Below are positions 1-8,933 of a stretch of DNA of 64,000 bases, piece after piece; within the stretch, counting starts at the first letter, position 1; each line of letters begins with the position of its first letter. Origin of the DNA: Nocardia sp. CC227C (GTDB lineage: Bacteria > Actinomycetota > Actinomycetes > Mycobacteriales > Mycobacteriaceae); assembly GCF_030767025.1 (NCBI RefSeq), contig NZ_JASITE010000011.1, positions 186,001 through 250,000 of the forward strand. Reading direction: 5' to 3'. The notes beneath the pieces are model-generated. The model made no database searches, was not told the origin of the DNA, and saw only the letters and a list, made by a program, of their open reading frames with translations. The translations under genes were made by a program, and so were the position numbers.

Positions 1-1191
1 CTATAGGGCCGCACCCAACCAGGAGGCGAAGCCGAGCAGGCTGTCCGACTGCCGACGCTGGGCGGCGGCGATCCCGTGCACGGTCTCTCGCACCGAGGGG
101 TGCAAACGGGTCTGCTGCGGCGCTGCCGCGCGAGCCTTGTTCAGCGCCGACAGCGCCTTGTCCGGCTTCCCGCTGAGCAACCAGGCTCGGGCATTGTCCT
201 GCCAGTGGTGGCCGATACGGGTGGGCGGTGCGTCCGGGGCGTAGGTGAGCCGCGCGCCCTCCAGCGCCGCGCGGTTCGGGTCACCCGATTCGAGCTCGAT
301 CGCATGGGCATGTATTTCGACGTTCAACGGACCGAATGCCGTCATGTACAGGTCGGTCTCGCCCGTGTGCGCCGCCATGTCCCGCGCGGCCTCGATGTGA
401 TCGACCGCGCCGGGGTAGTTGAGTTTCCGTGCCTCGTTGATCGCACCGGCCAGGTGGGAGCATCCGGCCATGACCAGGCCCGCCCGACTGGTGTCGGCGT
501 GAGCGATCGCGGACTCGATCAGCTGTCCGGCCACATCGGACTCGCCATAGTGCGTGAGTAGCCGAGCACGCGCAAGCGCTGAGAGGGCGCTGTAGTACGG
601 GTCGTCGGCCAGCGGTGCGTAGGTGTCCGCGAGATCGAGCGCGGGCAGGGCAAGCATGAGGTGCCCGGTGCGTCGAGCCGACCACTCGGCGAGGACGTAC
701 GCCGAGGTGATCAGGGTATACGCGTGCGTCCGTTCGACACCGGACAGTTCGCGCACCGCGCCGTGCAGGCGGCGGATGATGTCGGGCAACACCTCGATGG
801 TCTGGCGCGTCCGATCACTGCGGTAAAGCTGTTGCGCCGCCTCGAGATCGGCCTCGATCCGAGGCAGCGGGCCGGGCTCGGAGGCGCGGGCGTATCGGCC
901 TTCGGTGAGCAGAACCGACAGCGCGTTCACCGCATCCGACAGCGGCTTCCCGTCGTCATAAGGTGCTCCGGTCAGTTGCTCGGGCGTAATGCGCAGGGCG
1001 CGAGCAACCGCCGAAACAAAGCCCGGCGACGCCGGTTCCCGCCCCTGCTCAACAGCCTTGACCATGCTGAGGCTGTACGCCGCGCGCGTAGCGAGCCCCT
1101 GTTGACTCAGCCCGGCTATCTTGCGTTCCGCGGCGATCCGATGCCCCACATGTTCGCCCATGATTCGAGCGTAGACCCGCGATAGTCCCAT
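1..1191 (-). CDS. XRE-family helix-turn-helix regulator with TPR-like C-terminal region
   Basis: This is a 396-residue protein with an N-terminal Cro/C1-type helix-turn-helix (about residues 12-65) containing GLSQQGLATRAAYSLSMVKA and ending near TPEQLTG. The rest is a helical, TPR-like region typical of actinobacterial XRE regulators. I chose the start at 1191 because AGGAAG lies just upstream; an in-frame ATG at 1161 has no ribosome-binding site, and the longer open frame upstream looks non-coding. It is divergent from two small genes (from 1335) across a gap of about 140 bp, so a shared promoter and local control are likely. A second XRE gene at 40927 has similar neighbours. The DNA-binding role comes from the family; the target is inferred. 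Confidence 0.85.
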   Translation of the reverse strand: MGLSRVYARIMGEHVGHRIAAERKIAGLSQQGLATRAAYSLSMVKAVEQGREPASPGFVSAVARALRITPEQLTGAPYDDGKPLSDAVNALSVLLTEGRYARASEPGPLPRIEADLEAAQQLYRSDRTRQTIEVLPDIIRRLHGAVRELSGVERTHAYTLITSAYVLAEWSARRTGHLMLALPALDLADTYAPLADDPYYSALSALARARLLTHYGESDVAGQLIESAIAHADTSRAGLVMAGCSHLAGAINEARKLNYPGAVDHIEAARDMAAHTGETDLYMTAFGPLNVEIHAHAIELESGDPNRAALEGARLTYAPDAPPTRIGHHWQDNARAWLLSGKPDKALSALNKARAAAPQQTRLHPSVRETVHGIAAAQRRQSDSLLGFASWLGAAL

Positions 1192-1334
1192 GTCTTCCTG
1201 TCCCCGCACTGTCCCTCCGCCGCCTTGCGGGCAGCGAAGCTCAGTGGCAGCCCCGCCGCCAGGCCGGTCCCGTGCCCCGCACAGGGCCCTTGGCGGTGGG
1301 TGCTCACCACCTCGACACGGAAGGGGCCGGGCCG

Positions 1335-1562
1335 GTGGAACCGCCCGCACGATTCGACGATGAGGACAACTGGGCTTTCGCACCTGGCGACGGCTTCCGC
1401 TACCTCCAGCGCACCGACGGGTCATGGTCGCTGATCGGTGACGACGGATGGGAGATCGCTCCCGACGACCTCGACTCCGAAACGAGGACCGCGCTTGCCG
1501 CACTGACCTTCGCACCGATCGACGTAGACCCACTGTGGGTCGTGGACATCGAGATTCGGTGA
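1335..1562 (+). CDS. small acidic hypothetical protein next to XRE regulator
   Basis: This is a short, strongly acidic protein of about 75 residues, rich in Asp and Trp (GDGFRYLQRTDGSWSL, DDGWEIAPDDLDSETRTAL). I do not recognise a family. GTG 1335 is preferred because AAGGGG lies about 8 nt upstream; an in-frame GTG at 1272 would give 96 residues. It ends six bases before the next gene, so the two are probably cotranscribed and divergent from the XRE regulator. It has no membrane segment or signal peptide. The role is unknown; the position suggests a partner of the regulator, which is inference. Confidence 0.6.
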   Translation: MEPPARFDDEDNWAFAPGDGFRYLQRTDGSWSLIGDDGWEIAPDDLDSETRTALAALTFAPIDVDPLWVVDIEIR

Positions 1563-1568
1563 TCACTC

Positions 1569-1910
1569 ATGCCGTCGTGGGTGTTCGTTATCTGCGTGAC
1601 AGCCGCACTCATGCTGACAGCGGCCGCGTACGCGGTCGCGTGGATGTGGCCGCGTCGGACACCGGATGGGCGCAGCGTGGCCGAGATACAGCAACGGGTG
1701 CGGGAGGAGCGGAGCGAGATGGACACGGCCGTGTGGCCGGTCGGGTACCCGCATGATGCGCCCGACCGACCGATGGGGGAACTCGAGGCGCAGCGAACCA
1801 TGCAGCGGCACCGGTCGTGTCGAGTCGGCGAGTGCCCGCGCAAGACCGTGGCGTGGCGAACCCTGGTCGCGGCGGGGCGGATCACCCCGGACTCGGGACG
1901 CACCTATTGA
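1569..1910 (+). CDS. small membrane protein with C-terminal HRxCRVGxC motif
   Basis: A 113-residue protein. Residues 5-26 form one hydrophobic helix (VFVICVTAALMLTAAAYAVA). A middle segment reads GRSVAEIQQRVREE, and the C-terminus holds MQRHRSCRVGECPRKTVAWRTLV followed by RITPD within about 30 residues. The middle and C-terminal segments match two separate small proteins at 42321 and 42494 (GPTVAEIKARLDAE; HRECRVGQC...KTIAYKKLV), so this looks like a fusion of both. The paired cysteines four residues apart could bind metal or form a disulfide, but that is a guess. It lies 6 nt after the previous gene and divergent from the XRE gene. Confidence 0.75.
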   Translation: MPSWVFVICVTAALMLTAAAYAVAWMWPRRTPDGRSVAEIQQRVREERSEMDTAVWPVGYPHDAPDRPMGELEAQRTMQRHRSCRVGECPRKTVAWRTLVAAGRITPDSGRTY

Positions 1911-2018
1911 TCGGGGTTCGCCGCGGTACCACAGCCGATTTCGCACCGTCGCTCATCTCCGGAGCATCGGCGTGCAGTGGAGCGACTCGGCTTCGACGAG
2001 TTCAGTAGGCTGCCGATC

Positions 2019-2543
2019 ATGAGTCCACTCTGGCGCGGGGCAACCCGGATATTTCTGCGCAGCGGCGTGATTTTCGGCATTTTCATGGCGCTCTACCTGG
2101 GATTGTTCTCCGGCTCCGTCCAGAGTGGGGTGGTCGGCGGATTGATCGGCGGGCTGCTGTTCGGTGCGATCATCACTGGCGTGTCTCTGCTGCGGGCACG
2201 GCGCGATGGCACCGGCCATGAACTCGGAGCCGATGTGCGCCAGCAGGTTTCGATCGAGGTGAAGCGGCCCGCCGCGGAGACGTTCGCGATGGCCGAACAA
2301 GTTATGGCCGAGGTACCGGCGACCATCACACAGCGTGATCCCGCCGCTGGTGTGCTCACCGCGCGCACGAAGATGTCATGGCTGAGCTGGGGCGAGAACC
2401 TGCGGGTGGCGGTGGCGGAACGACCCGACGGCAGCATCGTGGAGGTCTCCAGTCGTCCGCGCCTTCCGATCACGACCGTCGACTACGGCCGCAATCTCCA
2501 GAATGTGCGGTCGATTGTGCGGGCGCTGACCGTACCGGCGTAG
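2019..2543 (+). CDS. hypothetical membrane protein, two TM segments
   Basis: A 174-residue protein with two N-terminal membrane helices (around SGVIFGIFMALYLGLFSG and VVGGLIGGLLFGAIITGVSLL). A soluble domain of about 110 residues follows (QQVSIEVKRPAAETFAMAEQV...AGVLTARTKMSWLSWGENL...), rich in beta strand. I do not recognise a named family; the soluble part looks like a small actinobacterial DUF. The start at ATG 2019 has a weak TAGG upstream; GTG 1977 would add 14 residues. It stands alone on the plus strand downstream of the small XRE-linked genes. Confidence 0.65.
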   Translation: MSPLWRGATRIFLRSGVIFGIFMALYLGLFSGSVQSGVVGGLIGGLLFGAIITGVSLLRARRDGTGHELGADVRQQVSIEVKRPAAETFAMAEQVMAEVPATITQRDPAAGVLTARTKMSWLSWGENLRVAVAERPDGSIVEVSSRPRLPITTVDYGRNLQNVRSIVRALTVPA

Positions 2544-2685
2544 TGGCCAACCGCGGTCGGGAGAGTCAGCAGCGTCCGCCCGTTCCGGACCCAGGTCACC
2601 TTCGATCACGCTGGCTGACACGCTCATCGGCATTTGTGGATGTTCTAGACGAGGCCCGCAATCACTGGCGCGATAGGGTTCTGCC

Positions 2686-3186
2686 GTGTCGCACGCAATC
2701 ACCGCATTGATATTGCCCGACCCCATCAGCGCGGAAGCGGCGGACCGCTGGGATCTGGTGGCAGTGCCATTGCCAGGCGATCTCACGCTGTTGCACGTTA
2801 CCCACTACTACACCGCATATTGGCAAGCGCGACTTGGGATTTCGAGCTACCTCGAAATCCCTTCCGAAGCGCCGGGGCGGCCGGGGCTGTTCCCCCGCGA
2901 AGGTGTCGTGACGACCATTGCGATCGAGTTGGCGGCTCGGCCCGACTCGTCCTTCGCGGTGGTGCTCACAGACTACTTCGGCGGTACCGGCGAACAGTGG
3001 GCAGCGATGTCGATCGGTGGTAGGCCAGTGCGGTCGGTGAACTCCATCAACACAGCGTTGCGTGCGCTGGGTGTCAGAGCCACGGCAGGATCGGATGAGT
3101 TCGACACGGTCGGTCTGGCGGCGCATCGGTCGACACCTGACTACCTCGACCGATACATCGATCTGTGCGATGAACTCGGTGTGTGA
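2686..3186 (+). CDS. hypothetical protein
   Basis: A 166-residue predicted cytosolic protein starting at GTG 2686 (MSHAITALILPDPISAEAAD). It has balanced composition and actinobacterial codon use. Visible features are an internal GGTGEQWAAMSIGGRPVRSV segment and a tail HRSTPDYLDRYIDLCDELGV. There is no signal peptide or membrane helix. I do not recognise a family. Repeated aromatic and acidic patches and the neighbourhood of stand-alone small genes are compatible with an immunity-type or housekeeping hypothetical protein, but nothing in the sequence decides this. Confidence 0.6.
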   Translation: MSHAITALILPDPISAEAADRWDLVAVPLPGDLTLLHVTHYYTAYWQARLGISSYLEIPSEAPGRPGLFPREGVVTTIAIELAARPDSSFAVVLTDYFGGTGEQWAAMSIGGRPVRSVNSINTALRALGVRATAGSDEFDTVGLAAHRSTPDYLDRYIDLCDELGV

Positions 3187-3319
3187 CTCTGTACTGTCCG
3201 ATTCTTGATGTGCGGCAAGTCCACGCACGTCGTCCGTCCCTGGATCAGCACAGCTGGCCGGTCCGGACAACACGCCACGCGGCAGAATTGCGCGCGTTGG
3301 AATTGCGCACGGCATGTGG

Positions 3320-3496
3320 TCAGGGCCAGAAGACGCAGTCGTCTCGAATGAGAAGCGGTTGCCAGTCCAGATCCTCGTACCAGCGAAGTCGCCCGATCTC
3401 CACCGAACCAGCTGCCGCAACCCTGCCGAAATCCACACGGCGATACAGCCAGACCAGCGACCGCAGCGTCAGCTCGGCACGCCCGGGTCGCGGCAA
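3320..3496 (-). pseudogene. 58-codon ORF directly after, and in frame with, the grpB stop codon
   Basis: Immediately after the TAG of the GrpB gene the same frame stays open for 58 codons from TTG 3496. It encodes a coding-like segment (AELTLRSLVWLYRRVDFG, SVEIGRLRWYEDLDWQP, ending DDCVFWP). The pattern resembles the C-terminal end of a larger regulator or SCP2-like protein, so it may be a gene remnant. Alternatively it is a tiny coupled gene, or an extension of GrpB reached by readthrough. The codon pattern is GC-rich at third positions, which supports real coding ancestry. Confidence 0.35.
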
Positions 3497-4084
3497 CTAC
3501 TTCATCCCGGCGGCGCGGAAGAGACGATCGTAGATCTCACGGATGACCTGTTGCTTACGCGCGTTGTAATCCATGACGTTGACACCTCCGGGGATCGCCG
3601 CTCGTTTGGCGTTCTCGTAAAATGCGCGATCCTCGGGATGGGTGCGCAACCAGTCGCGGAACATGCGGTGTCTGAGCACCTCCGGACAGTTCGGGCCGAA
3701 TACGTGCAGGTTCACCCGAGGGTCGGCGAGCCGCAGGCACCGATGCTCATGGAATGACGGCTCTCGAACGGTGAGGAAATAGCCGAGCCGTTCGAGCGGT
3801 GGGACGTACACGCTCTCCTCTCGAGGGTCGGCAACGGTGAGATCGATGTCGATGACGTCCTTTGCGGCAAGCCCCTCGACGGATGTGGATCCGATGTGTT
3901 CGATGTCGAGGGCCACCTCGCCGAGCGCAGCAAGGATGTCGTCGGCCAAGGCATGAAAGCGGTGCGCCCACTCCCGGTTGTAGGAGACGATCGTGACCGT
4001 CTCGGGTGAGGGCGGCCCGTTGACCCAAGGGTCTTCGGAGGGATCGGGTTCGTGGTGGCGGGTGATCTCGTCGAAGGTGGGCAT
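3497..4084 (-). CDS. GrpB family (UPF0157) nucleotidyltransferase-like protein
   Basis: A 195-residue protein with the GrpB family hallmark IEHIGSTSVEGLAAKDVIDIDL at about residues 65-87, which belongs to the nucleotidyltransferase fold. HRCLRLADPRVNLHVF and RDWLRTHPEDRAFYENAKR follow, both typical of the family. The family is widespread and its substrate is not known. I chose the internal ATG at 4084 (MPTFDEITRHHEPDPSED) over the longer open frame to 4183, whose extension looks like translated intergenic DNA. It is a single gene; the region downstream carries an in-frame ORF after its TAG. Confidence 0.85.
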   Translation of the reverse strand: MPTFDEITRHHEPDPSEDPWVNGPPSPETVTIVSYNREWAHRFHALADDILAALGEVALDIEHIGSTSVEGLAAKDVIDIDLTVADPREESVYVPPLERLGYFLTVREPSFHEHRCLRLADPRVNLHVFGPNCPEVLRHRMFRDWLRTHPEDRAFYENAKRAAIPGGVNVMDYNARKQQVIREIYDRLFRAAGMK

Positions 4085-4411
4085 CAGAGACAAACCTAGC
4101 GATGTGACGAGGGTTTCGGCACCGCCCTTTCCCCGACTTCCCAGCCCCACGACATGGCCCCCAGCGGGAGCACGTGCAACCACAAAAGCCCCTCAATTCG
4201 CCATGAGCGTGCGTTCAGACGTGCCCGGGCCGCCGAGCATGCTCGCCGATACCTACGGGGTCTCGGCCCGGGGTATCGACGTCGGGATTCGCCGATTCCC
4301 ACCGTCGGGACTTCATGAGCGAAGCCACCCGGTGCCGGCCGCCGCGTCGGGCGGGGCGCGTCGGTGATGGCCGATAGCATTTCTCTCAGCCGTGCGGCAG
4401 GAGGGCAGTTG

Positions 4412-5458
4412 ATGGATCTGGACGCGTACACCTATGTGCACAGGCATTCCTGGGAGCGGCTCGATCAGCTCGCCACCCGGCGTAAGCGGCTGTCGGGGGC
4501 GGAGACCGATGAGCTGGTGCGGCTGTATCGGCTGACCTCGCAGCAGTTGGCGTCGTTGCAGACGCAGGGGGCCGATGCGGAGTTGGTGGCGGGGCTGTCG
4601 GCGATTCTGACGCGGGCGCGGGGGCGGGTGCTGAGTGCGCGCACCGATATCGGGCGGGAGATCGGTTACTTCTTCACGCACCGGTTCCCCATGGCGGTGT
4701 ACCGGGCGTGGGGCTGGTGGGTGGGCGTGGCAGCGGCGTTCCTGCTCGGGTCGACGGTGCTGGCCTGGTGGGTGGCCGAATCGTCGCATGCGCGGCGCAC
4801 TCTCGGGCTGCCGGAGCACGCGCCGGAGCTGACCGGGCCGGGTGGGGCGTTCGAGTCCTACTACTCCGAACATCCGAACGACGCGTTCGCCGCCCAGGTG
4901 TGGACCAATAACGCGTGGGTGGCCGCGATCGCCCTGTTCACCGGCTTCCTCATGGTGCCCGCGGTCTACGTGTTGGTCATGAACGCCGTGAATCTGGGCA
5001 TCACCGCCGGGATGATGGGGAACGCGGGACGGCTGGAGTCGTTCTTCACGTTCATCCTCCCGCACGGAATGCTGGAGCTCACCGCCATTTTCGTGGCGGG
5101 CGGCGCGGGGCTGAAGCTGGGGTGGACGCTGGTCGATCCGGGGCGGCGCAGCCGGGTGCAGGCGCTCGCGCACCAAGGCCGGGCCACCGCCGTGATCGCG
5201 GTGGGCTTGGCGGTGGTGCTGTTCGTGTCCGGTCTCATCGAGGGTTTCGTCACCCCGAGTCAGCTGCCCGATCCGCTGCGCATCGGGGTCGGACTGCTGG
5301 CGGAGCTGATCTTCCTCGGCTACGTGTTCGGCGTGGGTCGCCGGGCGGCGCTGGCAGAGGATGAGGGTGAGCACATGTCGAGCTACCCGGGGGGAATCGG
5401 ACCGGATCCGGCTGCGGTGACAGGGTCTTCGACCTCGGTGGCAGCGGTCGGAAGTTGA
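4412..5458 (+). CDS. stage II sporulation protein M (SpoIIM/DUF95) family membrane protein
   Basis: A 348-residue integral membrane protein. A soluble N-terminus (MDLDAYTYVHRHSWERLDQLATRRKRLSGAE) is followed by at least five hydrophobic helices and the family-typical NAVNLGITAGMM and FFTFILPHGMLELTAIFVAGGAGLKLGW. In non-sporulating actinobacteria this family often neighbours MoxR/DUF58/RDD genes; no such partners are present here. ATG 4412 has a near-perfect AGGAGG 7 nt upstream, so it is preferred over 4364. A hairpin just after the stop (5465-5498) probably ends transcription. Its role in non-sporulating bacteria is not established. Confidence 0.88.
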   Translation: MDLDAYTYVHRHSWERLDQLATRRKRLSGAETDELVRLYRLTSQQLASLQTQGADAELVAGLSAILTRARGRVLSARTDIGREIGYFFTHRFPMAVYRAWGWWVGVAAAFLLGSTVLAWWVAESSHARRTLGLPEHAPELTGPGGAFESYYSEHPNDAFAAQVWTNNAWVAAIALFTGFLMVPAVYVLVMNAVNLGITAGMMGNAGRLESFFTFILPHGMLELTAIFVAGGAGLKLGWTLVDPGRRSRVQALAHQGRATAVIAVGLAVVLFVSGLIEGFVTPSQLPDPLRIGVGLLAELIFLGYVFGVGRRAALAEDEGEHMSSYPGGIGPDPAAVTGSSTSVAAVGS

Positions 5459-5464
5459 TTTCCA

Positions 5465-5498
5465 CTGGCCGCAGCGAGTCCAGCTCAGCTGCGGCCAG
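5465..5498 (+). terminator. hairpin after the SpoIIM-family gene
   Basis: A perfect 10-bp inverted repeat (CTGGCCGCAG / CTGCGGCCAG) with a 14-nt loop lies 7 nt after the stop codon. It has no clear T-run, as is common for high-GC actinobacterial terminators. Confidence 0.5.
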
Positions 5499-6056
5499 CG
5501 TTGCCGACAACTCTACACAATCGTTATGCCGACGCAACCCTCGACACGGACTGCGGGCGTATAAGCCGACCAGGCGAATCGAACACTGCGGGAGGGTGAT
5601 CCGGCGAGATCGCAAATTTCCAGCTTCCCCATTTTCGAGGCTAGGTAACGATCACCGTGATCATTTCGTAGCAACTTCCGCGCCACCGCCGCGCGACCCT
5701 AAGGACTGCTTGGTGTGAACCCCGCCTGAACGTTTGCTTCGGTTTCGGACAAAACTCGCCAACAACTCGGTCACCCGCGTTCATCTGGCGTTTTCCGAGA
5801 GCAGGAGGCTATTGCCTACCGTTCGCCAGATTCGAAACAAACTCGAAGTCTGTTTAACCGAGCTAAGGCCGTACGCAGGTCTAGCAAAAGTCGCCGAAAA
5901 GGTGTCGGGTACCCCGAGCGCCGTCCGGCGGCAATCGAATTTCGCTCTCACCGCACCGTCACGCACCCATCCGCCGCCGCCCGGCAACGCCCCGACCGGG
6001 GGCCGCCGGGCAGTACTGCGATCTTCGTCACATCTCACCGCGACCTGCGGTTTTCC
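5499..6056. other. intergenic region without a convincing gene
   Basis: About 560 bp between the SpoIIM-family gene and the secreted protein. No reading frame has a good start and composition. It contains a short perfect palindrome GATCACCGTGATC at 5650-5662 that could be an operator, and a locally AT-richer stretch around 5730-5900. I see no RNA gene. Confidence 0.5.
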
Positions 6057-7580
6057 TCAGCCCGCGATCCGGACGATGCCCGTCGTGGTCCCTTGCAGCA
6101 CATCGCCGGAATGCAGCAGCAGCGGCGAGGTCTGCAATGGATCGGCGAGCAATGTGGACGGCAGCCCGCGCTCGCTCACCACCTCCCCGGTTTGCGGGTC
6201 CACGACCGTGAACGCGTAACCGTCCAGCGGAGTGGTGACCGGCAGCCCCACCCGGCTCACCGTGTAGAGCAGTCCGTCACCCGCAGAAAGATGCGGAACG
6301 GCGGAACTGCGCACCGTGTTCTCCCACACCGTGTGGCAGCCGCCGCCGTCCACATCCACCCGCGTCATACCGCCGACGAAGGGGGCCGACGCCGGTTCCG
6401 CCGGACCCGCGCCCTCGGGCACCGCCGGATACGGGTACCCGTAGGTGGAGGCCACGAACACCGACTCCCCGATACCGACGGGCGAGTTCTCACTGCCAGC
6501 CCCACCGCGCGTCAACACCGGCCGCGTGCACACGAGTTCGCCGCTGCCGGAGCGGAATACCAGCAGGCTCACCTGATCCGCCGCATTGTCGACAATCGTC
6601 ACGTAATCGGCCCCGGTGCTCGGCCCGAAGTAGGTGGGCGTGGAACCGGTCCCCCAGGACAGCTGCCCCGGCTTGCGCGCCGGACCCCGGTCGTAGGCCG
6701 CGCGCCACAACTGCACCGGCCGCCCGGCGGCGTCGGCGTCGAATTCGTAGAGCGCGTGCGTGGTCGCCACCGCGACCCGCCCGCTCGGCGCGGCCGAGAT
6801 GCTGTTGGCCACCTGCTCCCCCGCGGGCAGCCCGAGGGTGGCGACGGCACCGCCGAGGGTCACCGTGCCGACAATGCCGCGCGCGGTGGCGAACCAGACC
6901 GTGCCCGACCAGTCCGGCACCAGCCCGGTGACACTGTCACCGTCCGGGATGGCCGCCGTGAGATCCACCGAATCGACCACGCGCAGTTCCCATCCGGCTC
7001 CGCTGCGCTCGTGCGCGATGCGCAGCAGCTTCCGGGTGCCGTCCACCACCACGAGACGATCGTCATTGTCGAGATAGGCGTACACGCCGCCCAGCAGTCC
7101 ACCCTTGGTCAGCTTCAGCTGCGCCAGCGACCCGGTGAGCACCCCCGCCGACCCACTGGTGGACCCGCTCGCCGACCCGCTCGCGAGCCCGGCCGATCCG
7201 GTGGCCGGGCCCCCGGACCCGGTGCCGAGCAGCCCTGAGTCAGCCGGGTCGATGAGATGCACCACCGGCGCACGATCAACCACCCCGGTGCACAACGCCA
7301 CCACCAGCCCGTCCGACCCCTGCAACAGCGTCGGACAGGCCGCCCCCAGCGGATACACCCCGATCCCCCGCGCATCGGTCCCCGGTCCCGGATACGGCAC
7401 CACATCCGAGGAGCCCGCATCCCCGTGCATAGTCGCCGTACCCACCGGCCCCAGATAAGGATTCGGCTCCGCCAACGGCCCCCACCCGGGAGCCGCCGCC
7501 CCCGGCCCCGCCGCGATAGCCCCCAACATGCCGACCGCCAGCAGCCCCAATGCCGACCGTCCGATTCTCCGTGCTGACAC
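6057..7580 (-). CDS. secreted protein, probable beta-propeller (PQQ-like)
   Basis: A 507-residue exported protein. It has an N-terminal Sec signal (MSARRIGRSALGLLAVGMLGAIAAGPGAAA, with an AxA cleavage site near residue 30) and then repeated blade-like segments such as DRLVVVDGTRKLLRI, GTVWFATARGIVGTV, GRVAVATTHALYEFD and DGLLYTVSRVG. This is the rhythm of PQQ/WD-like propellers. A Gly/Ser-rich insertion occurs near residues 118-145 (repeated SGSASGSTSGSAG). It has no catalytic residues I can name. It is transcribed alone. It may be an envelope scaffold or binding protein; the function is unknown. Confidence 0.75.
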   Translation of the reverse strand: MSARRIGRSALGLLAVGMLGAIAAGPGAAAPGWGPLAEPNPYLGPVGTATMHGDAGSSDVVPYPGPGTDARGIGVYPLGAACPTLLQGSDGLVVALCTGVVDRAPVVHLIDPADSGLLGTGSGGPATGSAGLASGSASGSTSGSAGVLTGSLAQLKLTKGGLLGGVYAYLDNDDRLVVVDGTRKLLRIAHERSGAGWELRVVDSVDLTAAIPDGDSVTGLVPDWSGTVWFATARGIVGTVTLGGAVATLGLPAGEQVANSISAAPSGRVAVATTHALYEFDADAAGRPVQLWRAAYDRGPARKPGQLSWGTGSTPTYFGPSTGADYVTIVDNAADQVSLLVFRSGSGELVCTRPVLTRGGAGSENSPVGIGESVFVASTYGYPYPAVPEGAGPAEPASAPFVGGMTRVDVDGGGCHTVWENTVRSSAVPHLSAGDGLLYTVSRVGLPVTTPLDGYAFTVVDPQTGEVVSERGLPSTLLADPLQTSPLLLHSGDVLQGTTTGIVRIAG

Positions 7581-7752
7581 AGCCGCCGATACTGCCCGAG
7601 GCGTACCTATCCCTCGCGCGTTACGCCAGATCGGCCCCGCCCAGCGGGACCTGCCCTGGACTTATGGCATCAACTCTGGATCAGCCACCGAAACGGTTGG
7701 TGCGACAACCGATTCAGAACCACCACTCACATGGTGTCCGGTTCCGCAATGA

Positions 7753-8010
7753 TCAGCGACCACCGAACAGATGCCGCCCAAGCATCTGCCCCAACGCCTG
7801 ACCGGACCCACTCGCACTACCCGACGACGACGGCCCCCGATCATCGCAATACCGCTGCGCGAGCAGACCATCTCCACTCCACCAGCATCGGACTTCCTCA
7901 TACGGCTGCAACGGCACCGACGCAGCGGCGGTAGCCCCACCCGCCAGCAGCCCCGCCGCCACGACGACCACCCCGACAACCATCCGCACCGCGGACCTAC
8001 CGATATTCAT
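7753..8010 (-). CDS. small secreted hypothetical protein
   Basis: An 85-residue protein with a clear signal peptide (MNIGRSAVRMVVGVVVVAAGL...GGATAAA). A short mature part has two cysteines (EEVRCWW, AQRYCDDRG) and then a Ser/Gly linker and GQMLGRHLFGG. The start at ATG 8010 is supported by GGAGG 4-5 nt upstream; the longer frame extending to 8319 lacks support. The cysteine pair suggests a disulfide in the exported domain. I do not recognise a family. It stands between the propeller gene and the accessory block. Confidence 0.7.
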   Translation of the reverse strand: MNIGRSAVRMVVGVVVVAAGLLAGGATAAASVPLQPYEEVRCWWSGDGLLAQRYCDDRGPSSSGSASGSGQALGQMLGRHLFGGR

Positions 8011-8122
8011 GACACCTCCAAACACCGTGTGCTCACGGTGAAAAACTGTTGCAGCGCAAGAATTCTGCATCAAACCGACCGTAGCGACAACCCGAGCATC
8101 TGCAGAGGCGGAGCAGCCGAGA

Positions 8123-8869
8123 TCAACCGAGCTGTGCGCGCATCCACACCGGAACTTGATCGACCGCACGCGGATAGCTCGCCAACTCCTGGCGAAGGTC
8201 ATGCGTACTCGGCATGGGAACCCACTCCGGAAGCGAATCCCAGGAGAACTCCACCCGGTACCGGTCCGGTGGCGCGATACGAACCTGACCACCCAACCAC
8301 GCCCCGGCCACCTGGTCACAGGTCACCTGTTTGTACTCAATCAACAACGCCCGCAACAGTTCCGACAGATCCACAGTGTCAACCGAATCATCACTCCGGA
8401 CGACCCGAATGCCCCCACTCCCCTCGTCGCCGACCAACGACACCCACAGCAACGCGAACTTCCAGTCAGCCCCGAGCAGCCCGACTACCTCATCCACCAT
8501 CGCCCGCTCGTACACCTCGGGACCATTCTCATTGACTCCCAGGGACTCCCACCGAGCCGAGATCCCCTCCCCGCCGAGGTTCGAGTTGACCGTCTCCAGC
8601 ATCTTCAGCACCGTGGACGTCGGCTTCGTCGCGCTGAAGAGCACGATCTCTACCTCCCCGCCGCCCTCTACACCGGCCTTGTCCGCCATTCGCCGCACTT
8701 CTCCCGAACGCACAGCACCGAGGTAACCATTCAGCTTCCGCCGAAAATCCTCGGTCAGCAAAGCATCCGATTCCTCGCTATAGCTACGATCCTCGGTCAT
8801 CGCTAACAACAACCGACCTTCCGGACCGACCGCGAGATGATCGATACGGTCGTATTCCGATACCGCCAT
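8123..8869 (-). CDS. hypothetical two-part protein with DUF6572-like N-terminus
   Basis: A 248-residue cytosolic protein. Residues 1-60 (SEYDRIDHLAVGPEGRLLLAMTEDRSY) look like a DUF6572-type domain. The C-terminal half (RVEFSWDSLPEWVPMPSTHD...SYPRAVDQVPVWMRAQL) resembles small proteins seen in polymorphic-toxin immunity neighbourhoods. The assignment is by eye and tentative. It is the last of four co-directional genes (10.5k to 8.1k) downstream of tail-like genes, separated from the next by 64 bp. No membrane or export signal is present. Confidence 0.6.
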   Translation of the reverse strand: MAVSEYDRIDHLAVGPEGRLLLAMTEDRSYSEESDALLTEDFRRKLNGYLGAVRSGEVRRMADKAGVEGGGEVEIVLFSATKPTSTVLKMLETVNSNLGGEGISARWESLGVNENGPEVYERAMVDEVVGLLGADWKFALLWVSLVGDEGSGGIRVVRSDDSVDTVDLSELLRALLIEYKQVTCDQVAGAWLGGQVRIAPPDRYRVEFSWDSLPEWVPMPSTHDLRQELASYPRAVDQVPVWMRAQLG

Positions 8870-8933
8870 TCAGACCTATCCAATCGCATGTAATCGAACG
8901 AATGCCATCAAGCAAGGAAGCACAGTCGTCGTG

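Noticed and set aside
5734..6219. 161-codon plus-strand ORF
   Set aside because: Runs antisense into the secreted propeller gene; composition is not coding-like.
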